From: Stenocarpella maydis
Lineage: Eukaryota > Ascomycota > Sordariomycetes > Diaporthales > Diaporthaceae
DNA: 64,000 nt
NCBI GenBank assembly: GCA_002270565.1
Contig: NQMI01000082.1
Coordinates: 1-64,000 of the forward strand
Direction of reading: 5' to 3'
A program made the position numbers and the translations under genes. The notes under the pieces are model-generated. The model did no database searches. It saw nothing but the letters and a program-made list of their open reading frames with translations, and was not told the origin of the DNA. Shown one piece after another: positions 10,343 to 22,300 of this stretch (its first letter is position 1; every line of letters starts with the position of its first letter).

Positions 10343-13191
10343 GTTGTGGGTGCGTGGTTTGTGGGCGAGCAAGAAGCGTGCCTTGACGCGAGATGGCTGT
10401 GGTGGCGAGGGGGGTTGGTTCCGCCGGCCAGCGAGGTGTCGAGGGCGGTGATGATGGCCCTGATATACCTAGCCGTATGGAGACCAAGAGTTCGTGTGCG
10501 TGCGAGTGCGTGCAGCCGGTGTGTGTGTGTGCCTGCGGGGTGGCTTTGTTGATGTAAGTGAGCCGGGCTGGGGTGGCGCCTGGTGGTGTGGGCGCTGTGT
10601 GCTTGCTGGGAGGCCGTCACGACCGGTCAAGAAGTGGTGTGAGTGGTGTCTGAAGGTTGGGTGAGGATAGCAGGATCGACGACGGCAGGCCGGGGAGACA
10701 AGAATGGTTCGTGATGGTCTTGAATTATTATATCCACCCTCAGCGGCCCCAGGAGCCAGACACGGCCGAGGGAGCCCCAGGATGATATATGAATCATCCA
10801 CATGCTGGCTGCGCGTGTCCGAGGGAGAGGCAGCACAGGCGGGCAGGGCAGGGCAGAAGATGACAGGACAGGGGCAGGGATGTGACACACGAGGTACGTA
10901 CCGAGCGCCCCGGATCTGTGTGCATGCAAATATTCGGCGGGTTTCGGGGCGGATGGCTGGCTGGATGTACCAAGTACGGGGTGGGATGTAGCCTCCCTGT
11001 TTTCCGAGGTCTCAGAGTGTCTCGCCCTGGGCCATCTGCTGCGGGCGGTACCGGACGTCTACAACATATACATGGCCTCCCCCACGCCCGCCTGTGTCCT
11101 TGTTGCGCTGCCGTATCCGTTCCTGGTATCCATCCTTCTTCATGTGGCAGAGAGGGGGTCGGACGGCAGAAGCAAACAGCAGTCCAGGTCGCCATTTTGC
11201 GAGATTGTCACCCTCCCTCGCGCCCATGGCCTGCAGAAAGGCGGTCGGGAACGCCCAACGGTCTGCCAGGACTGTCGGGTCTCTGCCTGCACAGTGTCTG
11301 ACCGCCTCTGCTCTGGGCCAGGCCATCACCATCACCGCCCACGCGATGGAGGGTGGTTGGACTCTGCTACGCCTGTGGTACATGGTATTCTGTCGCAGGG
11401 GGTCTGCAAAAGGAACCGCGCCCTGCCTCGCCCTGTTCTCCTTCTCCCTCTCCTTCTTCTTCTTCTCCCGCCGCCATGGCGCATCCGGGCTTCCTCTTTG
11501 GGCGGCACCTCGCCCGTGGCAGCGCTGCCATTGGCCTGGGGACCTCGCCAATCGCTCCCCGAACGTAGATCACCCTCATCCCCCCGTCCCCCGCGCCCCT
11601 TCTCACACACCTGCCCTCACACATGCTCCCGCAGAAAGAGGCCCTTTCCCCGGCTGCCGGCTGTCACTTGCCGTCGTCCCTTATTGCGTCGCATCGCATC
11701 GCGTTGCCTCGCCTCCAGGCGTCCGGGTGTCAAGGGCCTGCGTGCCATGCACGCTTGCGAGGCCCTGCGGACGTGCCAACCTCACCGCTCGAAACGTTTC
11801 CTTTTGTCCTCGAGGCAGCGATGCATCCTCGCCACGAGCAGGCCTGTTCCGGGCTATCAGATGCAAACAGCCGGGCCCGAGCAGACAAAGCTGAAACAAA
11901 CACGGGCTCGCGCCCGCTCGGCTGGTCCCTCGCTCATCTCATTCCTTTCTTGGTTCCCTAGCTGGCTTGGTTGTGACTGTGACTGCATGTGCTATTCTCT
12001 TCTTGACTTTTGCAGTTGGTCCTGTTGGTATACCTGCAGGCTTGCTGCCTCTCCTTGGCTTTGAAGATACATGGTAAAAGGGGGTGGTGATGAGGGTGCC
12101 ATCTGCCGCCGCCCGTTGGCTGGCCGCAACCACACGAGGCCATTCAGCTTGGGCCTAAATTGGGAAATAGGCTCGCGTGAAAGGATTCCGGGTAAGGATA
12201 GTGTAGGGCACGACATGACGGGACAGGATGGGATAGGATCGATGTACAGGTCAAACGCCGACCCCAGCTGCTCCCGAGGACCAAACAAAGCACCAGGCCG
12301 GCCCCAGCCCGGCTGGTTGGGAGCATTCCGACCTGCGGCGAGCAAACCACCCCCAGTTCGGCATCTCGACTCGACAGGATTGTACGGAGTATATGCGATG
12401 TAGTTCTCGCAGAGCCAACTAACTACTGCCTAGAGTGGCACCAAACCTTGTGTCGAGGGTCGGCGATGCTCGCATGCTCGCCTACCCGGTCGTCCTATTG
12501 CTCGTGCGTCCACGCCCCGATCGCCCCGATCGCCTCGAACTTGCCGTCCGCCCTAGGCTTTCGTGACGCGACGCCGTCGGCGCCCTGTCCTTACTTGCCA
12601 TGGTGAGCACACAGATGGGCCCGTCAGGATGCCATCATACCGTCACCAACTTAGTCGTGTCCTCTGCTCCATCTCAGGATTTCTCCGTCCGAGCGGCCTC
12701 GGCTGGGAGGACGCACAGGGTAGGTGGCCTCTTGTCGCCCCGAGGGTGGGCGGGCCCGTGGCCACTTGTAATTATTCGACACCTGCCTACTTCCCTTCTG
12801 GGCCCTATTCGCGAGCGTGTACTCCGTCCATACTACGGCACACTCGTGCGTACTTGGTTGGGCCTGTGACCCCCAGGCTGTACCCTCGCCGAAAACGTGG
12901 GACAGATGCTGTACTCGCCCAGCCAGCCGTCAGCATCTTCAAACCGGTTTCCTGGGGAAGAAGAACGGATGCGGAGGCGGATCAGTCATGACCCCCCGCA
13001 ACTGACTCAGATTTCCCGTCATGACTTATTACACCGACAGTGCCTGTGCGACAGATATCCCAGAGAGGTGGGCATGCCAAGTGCTACATATTTACTGTAC
13101 ATTGTGGTAGCAAGTGCCATGCGGTGCCTGCCCATGCCATGCATGCCACTCCACGGCGGTAATCACTCCCATCTACACACATAGCAGCACG

Positions 13192-13223
13192 AGCTCGTCA
13201 GCTCGTCAGCTCGTCAGCTCGTC
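13192..13223. repeat. AGCTCGTC tandem repeat, 4 copies
   Basis: Four perfect 8-bp units lie head to tail. Confidence 0.95.
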
Positions 13224-15680
13224 TGCTTGCTGGTAGGGGGGGGGGGTTTCATCATGTCAAATCCCGCCCGTCATGCCAAATCCCGCCCCGACCGAGCCGT
13301 CTGGGCTACATACAGGTCGACACCCTCATCGCCTTCCATCGCATCGCACCGCACCGCATCGCAGTGGGCTGCCGTCAGCTTTGTAATTTCGCATCTTATC
13401 CCTCACGACAGAATCCCTCGGTGTGACGCTGAGCAGGGAAAACTAACACACCCTCCCCCCCTCTCCCCTCCGCCAAGGGGCCCTGAGCTATATACCCGGG
13501 CTCGACCGGGCCTGGCAGATTGATTGACGGTCGGGAGCGCGAGACCAGACGCCCACGCAGGCTCCTGAGTGTCCAGGAAAAGTCGAGATGAATCTTACTA
13601 TGTATAGTCTCTGTTCAGTTCGCATAGCAATTTGTCATACCGCATCGAGGGCATAACTTGTACGCCCATCGTAGGTTCCATGCCCCCGCGAACTCTGCAA
13701 CATCTGTCTGTCTGTGCCCACACCGTCCCAGATTCGCGGCACCCGCAAGGTAGTGTATGTACAATTGCCGTCAAGCCGGGTGTACTTGATAAACTTGGAC
13801 CCGTGGGCGGTATCGACACAGACCACCCGTCAAAAGCGAAGCTCGTAAAGCAGGTTACTCATGGGGACGGATTTACTCCGGCCCCGGGTCAGGCATCAAA
13901 GAGGCAGGCACCACGCGCACAGGGCGGCGGGTAAAAACCCAGCCCGCCCTATTCTGGGCGCAGCCCGGGCTGCGTCGAGGCCCAACGACCCCAGGGGCAA
14001 GCGAGGCAGACCCCCCCCCCCGTTTGGCCTCGCCCGGCCCAAAAAGAGGCTGACCTGGCTTCCCTGCATGGCTCCTCGCCAACCATCTGTTCATGCGCAT
14101 GAAAATAGGGCTGGGCCTCTCTGGTGCCAGCATCCCAAACACGTCGACTGCACTCTCACACGACCAAGAGACCGAAAACCAAAAACAAACAAACAAAAAA
14201 AAGGGCGGTGATGATGGGTGAGCTGGCCAGGCCGCGCAGGGCTGGCGACGTGCAGGACTGTGCTGGCAAACCAAGATTTTCTCCTTTTCACCAGATGAGT
14301 TGTCCTGCCGCGTGCATGGAGTATTTTGTGGGAGTCTGGACCACGGGCTGGCCTGGCGAGATGTTCCCGCGGCCGTGGCGGCCCACGGCCAGCACGGGGG
14401 CCAGCACGGGTGCCCGCGACGGGGGGGGGAGGGGCCATTTGGTCTCGAAGTTGGCGTGTGAGCAATTCCGGGTAGCGGCGCAGCACACCCGGGGAGGGCT
14501 TTGGGACGGGATGACAGGTTCCTTCCTTTTTGACAGTACTGCCGACGCTTTGCCCTCGAGCTTCCCTCGGCCGAGCGCACGGATGGGATGCGAGAGAGGA
14601 GTTGCGGGGCACGAGTGGCCGCCGCTTGACTCGTCACGACTAAGACGCCTGGCCAGGGGTGGCGGGATGAGCTGCCCAGGAACGTCTTCCCGTGCTGAGC
14701 GGAATATCTTGGAAAGGTGCAGATCCGACCCGCCGCCGGCCTTGGTTCCAGAGCGATGATCAACGTTGCCAGTCGCCAGCGCTCTATGTAGTGTAGTGTG
14801 TACCCACGAGGTGATCACGGTCCAGGCCGACCTCCGCAGATCGAACCCGGATGCGTCCAGGCGGACCCAGGCGCTCGACTCCGCCGGGCTGGAGCTGTTT
14901 TGTTTGATACTATGGGGCGAGACACGCGCGATCTACACTACACGTACACTGCAGCATGCCCGCCGACAGATGAGCCTGGGCCTGGGCAGTCTCACACATT
15001 GTCCGACCTTGCTGCTTGAGAAAGCTTCTCTTGCCCCCTCTCGGTCGCAGATTTCCCGGGCCACAATTAACTTGGGAGCAATTACCCGAGACTCGAGTGA
15101 TACTGAAGGCAACCCAAAAAAAAATGACACATTACACCAGACGAGTTTTGCTCGGTAGGGGCACTGACCTCAGGCGGGAGAGTACATGGTTTGCTGTGGG
15201 CAAGCAAACTCTTCCGCTCTGACTCTTGCCTGTCAAGGGTAGATCAGCCCCAGCAAGGACCCTTGGTGCAGGAAGCAATCACCAAGGAGCAGATGCTAGT
15301 GTACTTGGTACAACTCTGTATGTCAGCGCAAACCAGGAGGCACAACACCCCCCGCCGACGTCATCAACAAGATGCGGATCCGGGGTGGGGGAGAGGGGGC
15401 AAGGGCAGCAAACAGTTTTGCCATGGCGCTCGGCAAGCCCAGGTTTATCGCTGATGGATGAATCAGTCGGAAACCCAGTCGGAAACCCGCCTCTGTTTTC
15501 AATCTCGTTCCCGCGGGTACGAGGGGCCATGCATGGGCCCTCGAGCCGTGGCCGGCAAACGACTCAGGTAGTAAACGCCGACAAATCTCCACATGCGGGC
15601 TATACAGACCTACACTACACTATACCCGCTGCTGGTTTCGACAGAAGGGGAATCTACACCCGACGCTTCTTGAAAGCTTG

Positions 15681-15704
15681 GGTTTTTTGGGTTTTTTTTT
15701 TGGT

Positions 15705-15743
<39 letters not shown>

Positions 15744-15749
15744 TTTTTC
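15681..15749. repeat. T-rich homopolymer tract
   Basis: A run of interrupted T homopolymers spans about 70 bases and is followed by CTTCTTCTAG. It would serve well as a pyrimidine tract before a 3' splice site, but no flanking exon is recognisable. Confidence 0.9.
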
Positions 15750-18700
15750 AATCTTCTCCCTCTTCTTCTAGTGCGTCCCCGTTGCCTCTGGCGGCCGAGG
15801 TAGACCCCGAGTTCGGACCGTTTCTTCTCGAACTTTTGCCTCGCTAATGTCAGTCCGAGCTTTTTGATCGGCCAAGGGTCGTCCGCAACATGCTTCTAGA
15901 AGGACTCCTGGAAACGGCCCGAGGCTTCCTGCGATGCTGCCCGCTGCACGCCTGCCCAAGAGTCGATGCCTTCGAGGACAAGAAAAAAATCTCACTTCCG
16001 ACCAGCCAGCATGGATCTGTTGGCTGGCAGGCAACCCCCGCCGTGACTCCTCGGTCATGGTCCGGGAGAGTCTTTAACCACTCCTCGGTGACTTGACCTG
16101 GAGAGTTTGCCCCTGCGGGATCCATTTATCCCACTAACGCTTCCAGGCTTCCAACCTTCGCTCGGGGTCTGCCTGAAGACACGCGTGGGGGTGGAGACCT
16201 CCTCAGATGTCCTACATGCACTACTCGCGCCAATACCGGGAAATCTGGAAAACCACATCGCGTCAATTCCTCGTCCCGCCCGCGCCAAAATGTTCGCTAG
16301 TGACCAGGCAGACGGGGGACCTGGCGGCTGCTGCGGTGGGGAGTCTGGACAGGATTCTCCCGTTCCCATCATGACATTGGATCTCGGCAGCTCGGAATGG
16401 GGCACTGATGCACGAGGATGGAGAGCGTATGCCGTTTCAACAGTCTTCCCACCCACCTCGCCTGCTTGTTTCAGAGCGGCGACGTCCCGGTGACTGCGGC
16501 GTGTATGATAGGAGCTCTGCTGCCCTCCTTCGTCTCGCAGTGTAGGGCTGGCTGGGTGGCAAGCTCATTGCTTCACATGCTAGGAGCTACTTGGGCTTTG
16601 GTTGGGGGGCGGTGAGCTACAAGAAGGAAGGGGGGGGGAGGGTTAGGAAAAAGGTGTGGCCTAACAGCCCAGTTGCTACGTAGTATGCGACTACTCTAGC
16701 TGGCACAGCATTTGGGCATCCTCCGCAGACCGGAGCATGGGATATCTGGCCGCCTGTACTGTATCTTGCGCGTATGACCAGGCTGCCAGGCACGCAGGCA
16801 GGTGGCTGATATGTCCGTGGCGCGGCCCTCGGGCGGCTGTGGCTGCATGCTTTCACCTGACCAGCCCCCACGGCCCAACCCTCGAGGCCAATCTCGAGGG
16901 CCCTTGAGCCTTGTGACCTCAAGCGGCCTCTGTTGACGCTGGGGATTCTTCACGGCCAAGGTGCCGGCAGTCAAGTGTCTCGGGGGGATCCAGGCTCCCC
17001 GGCGAGAAGGGCTGCATCACATGCTGGATTTGGTTCCCATGCCCAAAGCCAAAGGGGGGGAAGGGGGCAGCACTTGATGGCTACGCGAGCTGGAGTGACC
17101 ATTATGTTGGCAATTAATGCAAGTCCACGCCCACCCCATCGAGATTATTGAAAACCCGATCAGATCGGATCCAGAACCGCGTCTATGTGAGTCAACATTC
17201 CGATCTTGGGCACACTCCGCTGTCACCAGAGCAGAGTCGCCTGGGCCGTGTGCAGTGTGTGCTGGTGATTCGTGGAAATATCCTTTTTGGCCCAGAACCT
17301 GTTTTTTTCCTGGGTGGCGCCGGCCTGGGGGAGACGCGTCACTTTCCAGTGCAAACTGTGGACTTGGATGCCCCCCAAGTACGGTTCCAGGCGTGTCTGT
17401 CTCCCCTCCCCCCCCCGTGAAGGCATCCGGTGCAGGCCGAGGATGTCCAGGCCACTCGCTGGGAGGCCAGTTGGAGTGCTGGCAGGGGCAGCTGGCTGTC
17501 CACCGTTTGATTCGCAGGACTGCTGGCGAGTCGGACACCGCCAGCCTTGGAACCCAAGAGCCCAGAGAGCCTAAAACTTACTCTCTGCCGACTGTTTTCG
17601 AGTCACTGTCACAGCGACGTGTGCCTTGCAAGGCCGCGTGGCTCCCATACGGTTGCAGACAACAACATGGGGCGCGGTCTGGTCGACGGCGTCACATCGT
17701 CCCCCGGGGGCCTCCAAGCGGTGAGGGCTTGCGACAGACAAGAAGAGTTCACAGAGCCAGGTTTGTAAGCATCACGCTCGTGGAGGAGCCGTGCTGAACT
17801 CACGAGCAAAGGTGATGGCGCTCTCTTCAGGAACGTCCCAGGCCGCCCCAGGCGCCTCACGCACACGGCTCTGAGTTCTTGGCAATATCGAAACCGACTT
17901 CAACCATGGCCCATGCCGTATCAACCGCGCCGGGCAGCACACGATGTGCCCATCATGCGAGGGCAGGGCGACGGTGCTCCAGAGCCCACTGCACCAGATG
18001 GGTGAAGGGGTGAGCTTTCTCAGTGGGCTCGGGGTAGACTGTGATCTATATGGCGTCTCTGCCGGCAGAGCTGGCATCGAGCGGACCCAAGTGCCCAATC
18101 CGGTCGAGGGGCGTTTACTCGTTCCTGAGGAAAAGGGGGAAGCCTTCGGTGGTGGACATGACAGCCTGACAGCCTTCGACTTTTGAACGGGACTTCCCTC
18201 CAGAGCATCAAACGACACAACTCTCAATCGCCCAAGAGAGCGTATCACTCGGGAAGCATATAACCACGCATAGCTTGTTACTTCAGTCGACAGAAGGAAT
18301 GGGATGGAGGCGTGCATCGGCTTCGTCCTCATCAAATCCCGGCATCATACTTGCATGACAGGCGAGCATAAGGATAGTCGGAGCGATGCGTCCTCCTCAC
18401 AGGCCAGACTGTTGCGTCCACCTTGACGGACATGAGCTGGCCGAGTCTCGGGTTCTTGTGGTTGTCATGGAGGCGGCTGGGGTTCTCTATTGCATTATAC
18501 GGGGAAGGCTGTTAGGCTGGTAATGACAGTATGATCCTTGCCTGTGGCAAAAACTACCTCTTTGCCGTCCCCTCGAGGTTGGCATCCATCTGTAAAGGAC
18601 GATGTCTTGTGGTCTCGCGATCCTGGTGTTGTTGTGGCCATATCCTGTGAACATCTGCAATTTCTAGGTGCCCTCTTGAGTACATAAGGAGACTCAGCGA

Positions 18701-19026
18701 CCGCGGCTTTTTTCCCTCGTTGAACGAGATTGTTAACGGCAGGTGTTGTACTAATGATCCCACACCGTTATGATGTCTCTCGATGATGAGTGCCTCGGCA
18801 GTATGTATATATGACTCGAAATAAACAAACAAGGCCTTGAAAAGCACAGGCTCCTCCCAACCACGCCGCCGGCAACGCAGGCTCCGGCAGTGGAATCGAT
18901 CAAAAGCGTTTTGGGCTATATGGCAGACCGAAAACCGTACCAAACTCCGTACTCCGTGCAGATGATCTCGCCAAACCATGAACCCTTCCATCTCGCTCCA
19001 TGACCGCGGGAAGCGCATGACGCCGT

Positions 19027-19834
19027 CTAGCTCCTCAGGGCCTCCAGCCTATTCCTCATCTGATCCATGGTGGCCTCCATGTCCTCCTCCTCGTCGTCCT
19101 CGACCGCCGCGGCGGGTTGGGCGGGCTCCTCGATCTTCTGGGGCGGGGTGCTGGGGAGCTGGCCCGTCTTCTCCATCTTGCCCTTGAGGATCTCGCCCAG
19201 GACCTTGTCGACCTCGCCCTCGGCCTCCTCGTCCTCGCCCAAGAGGACGTCGTCCTCGGGCAGGGTCTCGTCGACCATCTCCTCGATGACGCCGGCCTTC
19301 ATCAGCTCGATGCTCAGGTCCCGCATGGTGCCCGCCAGCTCGGGCAGCTTTATGAGGGTGTTTACGTCCTTCATGATGCCGACCGAGGTGCGGATGGAGC
19401 CCTCGATCTTGCGGACGGCAAAGGCCTCGTTGACCTGCATCTGCACCGAGTTGAGCTGGGCCTTGGAGGTGACGAGGCGGGCGGACGACTTTCGGGCGCG
19501 GATGAGCTCGCGGGCAAAGTCACGGGCGTCCTTCTCGGCCTGTTTCCTGCGCGCGGGGTCCTTCTGGGCGCGCTTATCGGCGGCCACGATGAGGTTCTTG
19601 GCCTTTATCTCGAGCTGCTTCGCCTGGGTGATGTCGCGGTCGAGCTTGCGCATGTTCTGGCGCAGTAGCATATTACATTTCCGCACCTGTAATGACACAT
19701 CTTGTCAGCACAGACATTGAGAAGGCAGAGGGCTCGGCATCAAGGCGTTGAAGTTGACATGCTGCGGCTGGCTGGGCTGGACTGACTTGTGCCGAGGGAT
19801 CTGGCTTGGCGAAGAGGCCTCTCAACGTCTCCAT
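19027..19834 (-). CDS. vps24: ESCRT-III subunit Vps24 / CHMP3
   Basis: Vps24 is one of the ESCRT-III filament subunits that cut membrane necks at the endosome during multivesicular-body sorting. The gene has two exons. Exon 1 is 19,834-19,787, 16 codons from METLRGLFAK. Exon 2 is 19,686-19,027. The 100-nt intron is phase 0 and ends CATTACAG. The 235-residue product has the basic N-terminal helical hairpin of the family (VRKCNMLLRQNMRKLDRDI), the core (SIRTSVGIMKDVNTLIKLPE, then ELMKAGVIEEMVDETL) and an acidic C-terminus. It ends in a MIM1-like helix (MRNRLEALRS) that corresponds almost residue for residue to the end of animal CHMP3, which binds MIT domains such as that of Vps4. Animal CHMP3 is about 222 residues long. 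The gene is divergent from sba1, about 1.4 kb away. The start is supported by exon 1 restoring the family's N-terminus. Confidence 0.93.
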
Positions 19835-21280
19835 GTCTGGGGGCCGAACTGGATCAGGATATGTAGCTGCCCTGGAGGAGCAGAGGGGGCGCTTTGCGGC
19901 AGCGAGGATCTGGGAATGAAGGATTGTCACGTTTGGGATAGCGGTGCAGCGGCGCGTAGGCTTCCAGAAGGGGCGTGGACGCAGGAGAGTTGACGTAGTG
20001 GCCGGTGGGTCAATTGGCCAGCATGGGAATTACGTGAGCAACAGGGCAAAACGGGTCGAGGCCCAATGCGTTGGATGGTGACGGTTACGTTTATTACGGT
20101 TACGGTTGCGGTTGCGGCTCTCTTAGCGCCCGTCTCATGGCAGGAGTAGAGCGATCTAGGGTGCCCAGGAGGTAGGGTCTTGATTCCGACACCCACCAGG
20201 CGTGGCACTTGGCCTTGGAAGCCTGATAGATACTTGGCAGCCTTGGGAGTTCTGATGTCTGTTCCAAGAAAGTAGATGTGGTCGGAATAATGGAGTACTT
20301 CAAGTCTGTTAGATGCCTAGGTAGATAGACTGTGTGTTTTGGTTGCTTCCAAGATCCGCTCACCCTTCAATGTTACGTTATACATTTTCCTCCCTTGAAT
20401 ATCCTCCCTTCTATGGGCTGGATTACGTCGACATTATTAACAAACAATGCATATAAGTGCATATGATCTATGAACTCTCATTGTGTGGTTGCTGGATGAG
20501 TGAGAGTGATATCTGACCCGCCCTTGTTATGCACATACCTAGGCACTAGCACTAGTAGCTTTAGATCTCCCTTTGCCTGCATCCTAGCAGCCTTGTGGAA
20601 CAGCCTTAGTAGGAGAGGGAAAATAAAAACAAGGGAGATTGATGGTGATGGCTATAACCTGCGTGTGTCGAAAGCGGTGTGGGGTTCCTTGGGTTCGTGG
20701 GTTAAGGGTCCCTGCTGGGTATGTCGTTGAGATCCCTACACTACCTAGGTAAGTAGAGATGAACCTTGAGACAGCTCCAGCGGGGCCTAGATCTCTGTGG
20801 TTCTGAGAAATTCCATGAGCTTGACCTGATTGTGTCACTGGGCCTGCACCCCCAGCCTCACTCACACCCCGAGCTGCCCTTCCTTATTCCTCACAGCTGA
20901 CTTCTTGAAAGCAACCCGCCATTCTTTCGACAATACCACCCACCACGCCTTGGCTCTTGTGAAATATCCTCACCAACTCAGGCCTGCCCATCAATACTGC
21001 ACTCTTGCAGATTCCCAGCGCCTCCTGTCAACAGCACACCTGCCCAATACCATCCGCCTGGTTCAGGGCCTAAACCCCGCGTTTGTCTCATCAGAGAGCT
21101 CCCCCCGCCCACCAGCCTAACGACATCAGTCTCCATTCCCCGTCAAAATCCTGGTTGCAAACAAGCCCACAAGCCAGACGACAAACGCCTGCTCTCCCCT
21201 GCAGCTCGTGGAAAACCCCCCCAAGCTACATACTCGCCTTGTATTTGGTTTTCCCCAGTATTCCCACAAAATAATACACA
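19835..21280. promoter_or_regulatory. Divergent intergenic region vps24 / sba1
   Basis: No gene is supported here. It must hold the promoters of both genes. It carries three copies of a CCTAGG-centred palindrome (about 20,314-20,325, 20,537-20,546 and 20,741-20,752) and a two-unit heat-shock-element-like site at 20,902-20,909. Confidence 0.5.
20902..20909 (+). promoter_or_regulatory. Possible heat shock element (two units)
   Basis: TTCTTGAA matches two inverted NGAAN units. A third unit is not present in phase, so this is a minimal match. It lies 371 bp upstream of the sba1 start, which fits the stress inducibility known for Hsp90 co-chaperones. Confidence 0.25.
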
Positions 21281-22300
21281 ATGGCTACCACTGCAACTCC
21301 CGAGGGTAAGTCTACCAGCTCTATCTACCCCCTCTCTCCTTGCTGTGTGTGTGTGCCTTGTACGGCCAGGCAGCACTCCCACATCGTGCGACAAACACTT
21401 GTGTGCCAACGCGCCCTCCGTTGCGCCACCCTGCCCCGGTCTTGCCCTGCATTGCCACGACTTGCTGACACGCTCTCGCCCCCGTCCTCGTAGTTCTCTG
21501 GGCACAGCGCTCCTCCAGCACTGATCCCGAGAAGAACTTCGTCTACCTCACCATCACCGTCCCCGACGTGCCCAAGGAGAGCTTCAAGCTCGACCTGAAG
21601 CCTACCGGCCTGACCTTCACCGGCCACTCCGACACCCTCAAGAAGACCTACCACCTGGAGCTGGAGTTCTACGCCGAGATTGATGAGAAGGCCACCAAGG
21701 TCAATCACACGGGCAAGAATGTCGAGCTGAAGCTGCAGAAGAAGGAGCTCAACGAGGCCTACTGGCCACGCCTGCTTAAGGAGGCTAAGAAGGCTCACTT
21801 CCTCCGCACCGACTTCGACAAGTGGGTCGACGAGGACGAGCAGAACGAGGCCGATGAGGAGGATCTGTCGCAGTTTGGCGGCATGGGTAAGCAACTCCCG
21901 CCCCTCCGTTTGTTTGCGCTCCGGATGGCTAACACCACGTCTCTCCTACAGGAGGAATGCCTGGCATGGGTGGTAAGTCAAATATGTACCCGCATCCCTG
22001 ATCGCTTCGATCCGGTGGCTGATGCGCCGTTTCCCAACCGTCGTCGCGAGTGACCCATCGCGTTGAAGAACACGAAGGCTGACCAACTCTCCAGGCGCAG
22101 GCGGTGACTTTGGCGGCATCGACTTCTCGAAGCTCGGCGGTGGTGCCGGACTGGGCGGCGAGGAGGAGGAGGAGGAGGATGACGACGACGATGATGACGA
22201 CATGCCGGCCCTGGAAGGTGAGGAGGGCGACAAGGCCGAGGCAAAGACCGAGGCAAAGACCGAGGCGAAGCCCGCCGAGGAGTCCAAGGCCGCTGCCTGA
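21281..22300 (+). CDS. sba1: Hsp90 co-chaperone p23 / Sba1 (Wos2)
   Basis: p23 proteins bind the ATP-bound closed form of Hsp90 through a CS domain and stabilise client complexes in cytosol and nucleus. Four exons are read: 21,281-21,305, 21,494-21,886, 21,952-21,972 and 22,095-22,300. All introns start GTAAG and end TAG or CAG, giving 214 residues. The CS domain begins right after the start (VLWAQRSSSTDPEKNFVYLT) and runs to about residue 110, including the family's conserved YWPRLLKEAKK stretch. A Gly/Met-rich linker (GGMGGMPGMGGAGGDFGG) is encoded across exons 2-4, with exon 3 only 21 nt long. The C-terminus is a run of Glu then Asp followed by three KTEA-type repeats (AEAKTEAKTEAK), typical of fungal p23. 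The first exon is 25 nt, so gene finders may misplace the start; the ATG is fixed by the conserved splice into VLWAQR. Confidence 0.95.

Larger units (their letters stand above)
10343..19026. other. About 8.7 kb GC-rich region without a convincing gene
   Basis: Long open frames are present (for example 11,072-12,064 plus, 13,873-14,763 minus, 17,117-17,797 plus), but they are low-complexity, Pro/Arg/Ser-rich, overlap each other on both strands and show no domain or splice logic, as expected for chance frames in GC-rich DNA. The tract contains an octamer tandem repeat, a long T-rich tract and scattered TACTCCGTA-type motifs. It probably comprises the long 5' region of the gene at 9,863-10,342, non-coding transcripts, or both. 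I cannot identify any RNA gene. Confidence 0.5.

Noticed and set aside
11072..12064. 330-codon plus-strand frame
   Set aside because: It is Pro/Arg/Ser-rich and compositionally random, overlaps open frames on the other strand, and shows no domain or start context. It is likely a chance frame in GC-rich DNA.
13873..14763. 296-codon minus-strand frame
   Set aside because: Same random composition. It runs through homopolymer C/G tracts and has no motif.
17117..17797. 226-codon plus-strand frame
   Set aside because: No motif and low coding character; it lies in the gene-free tract.
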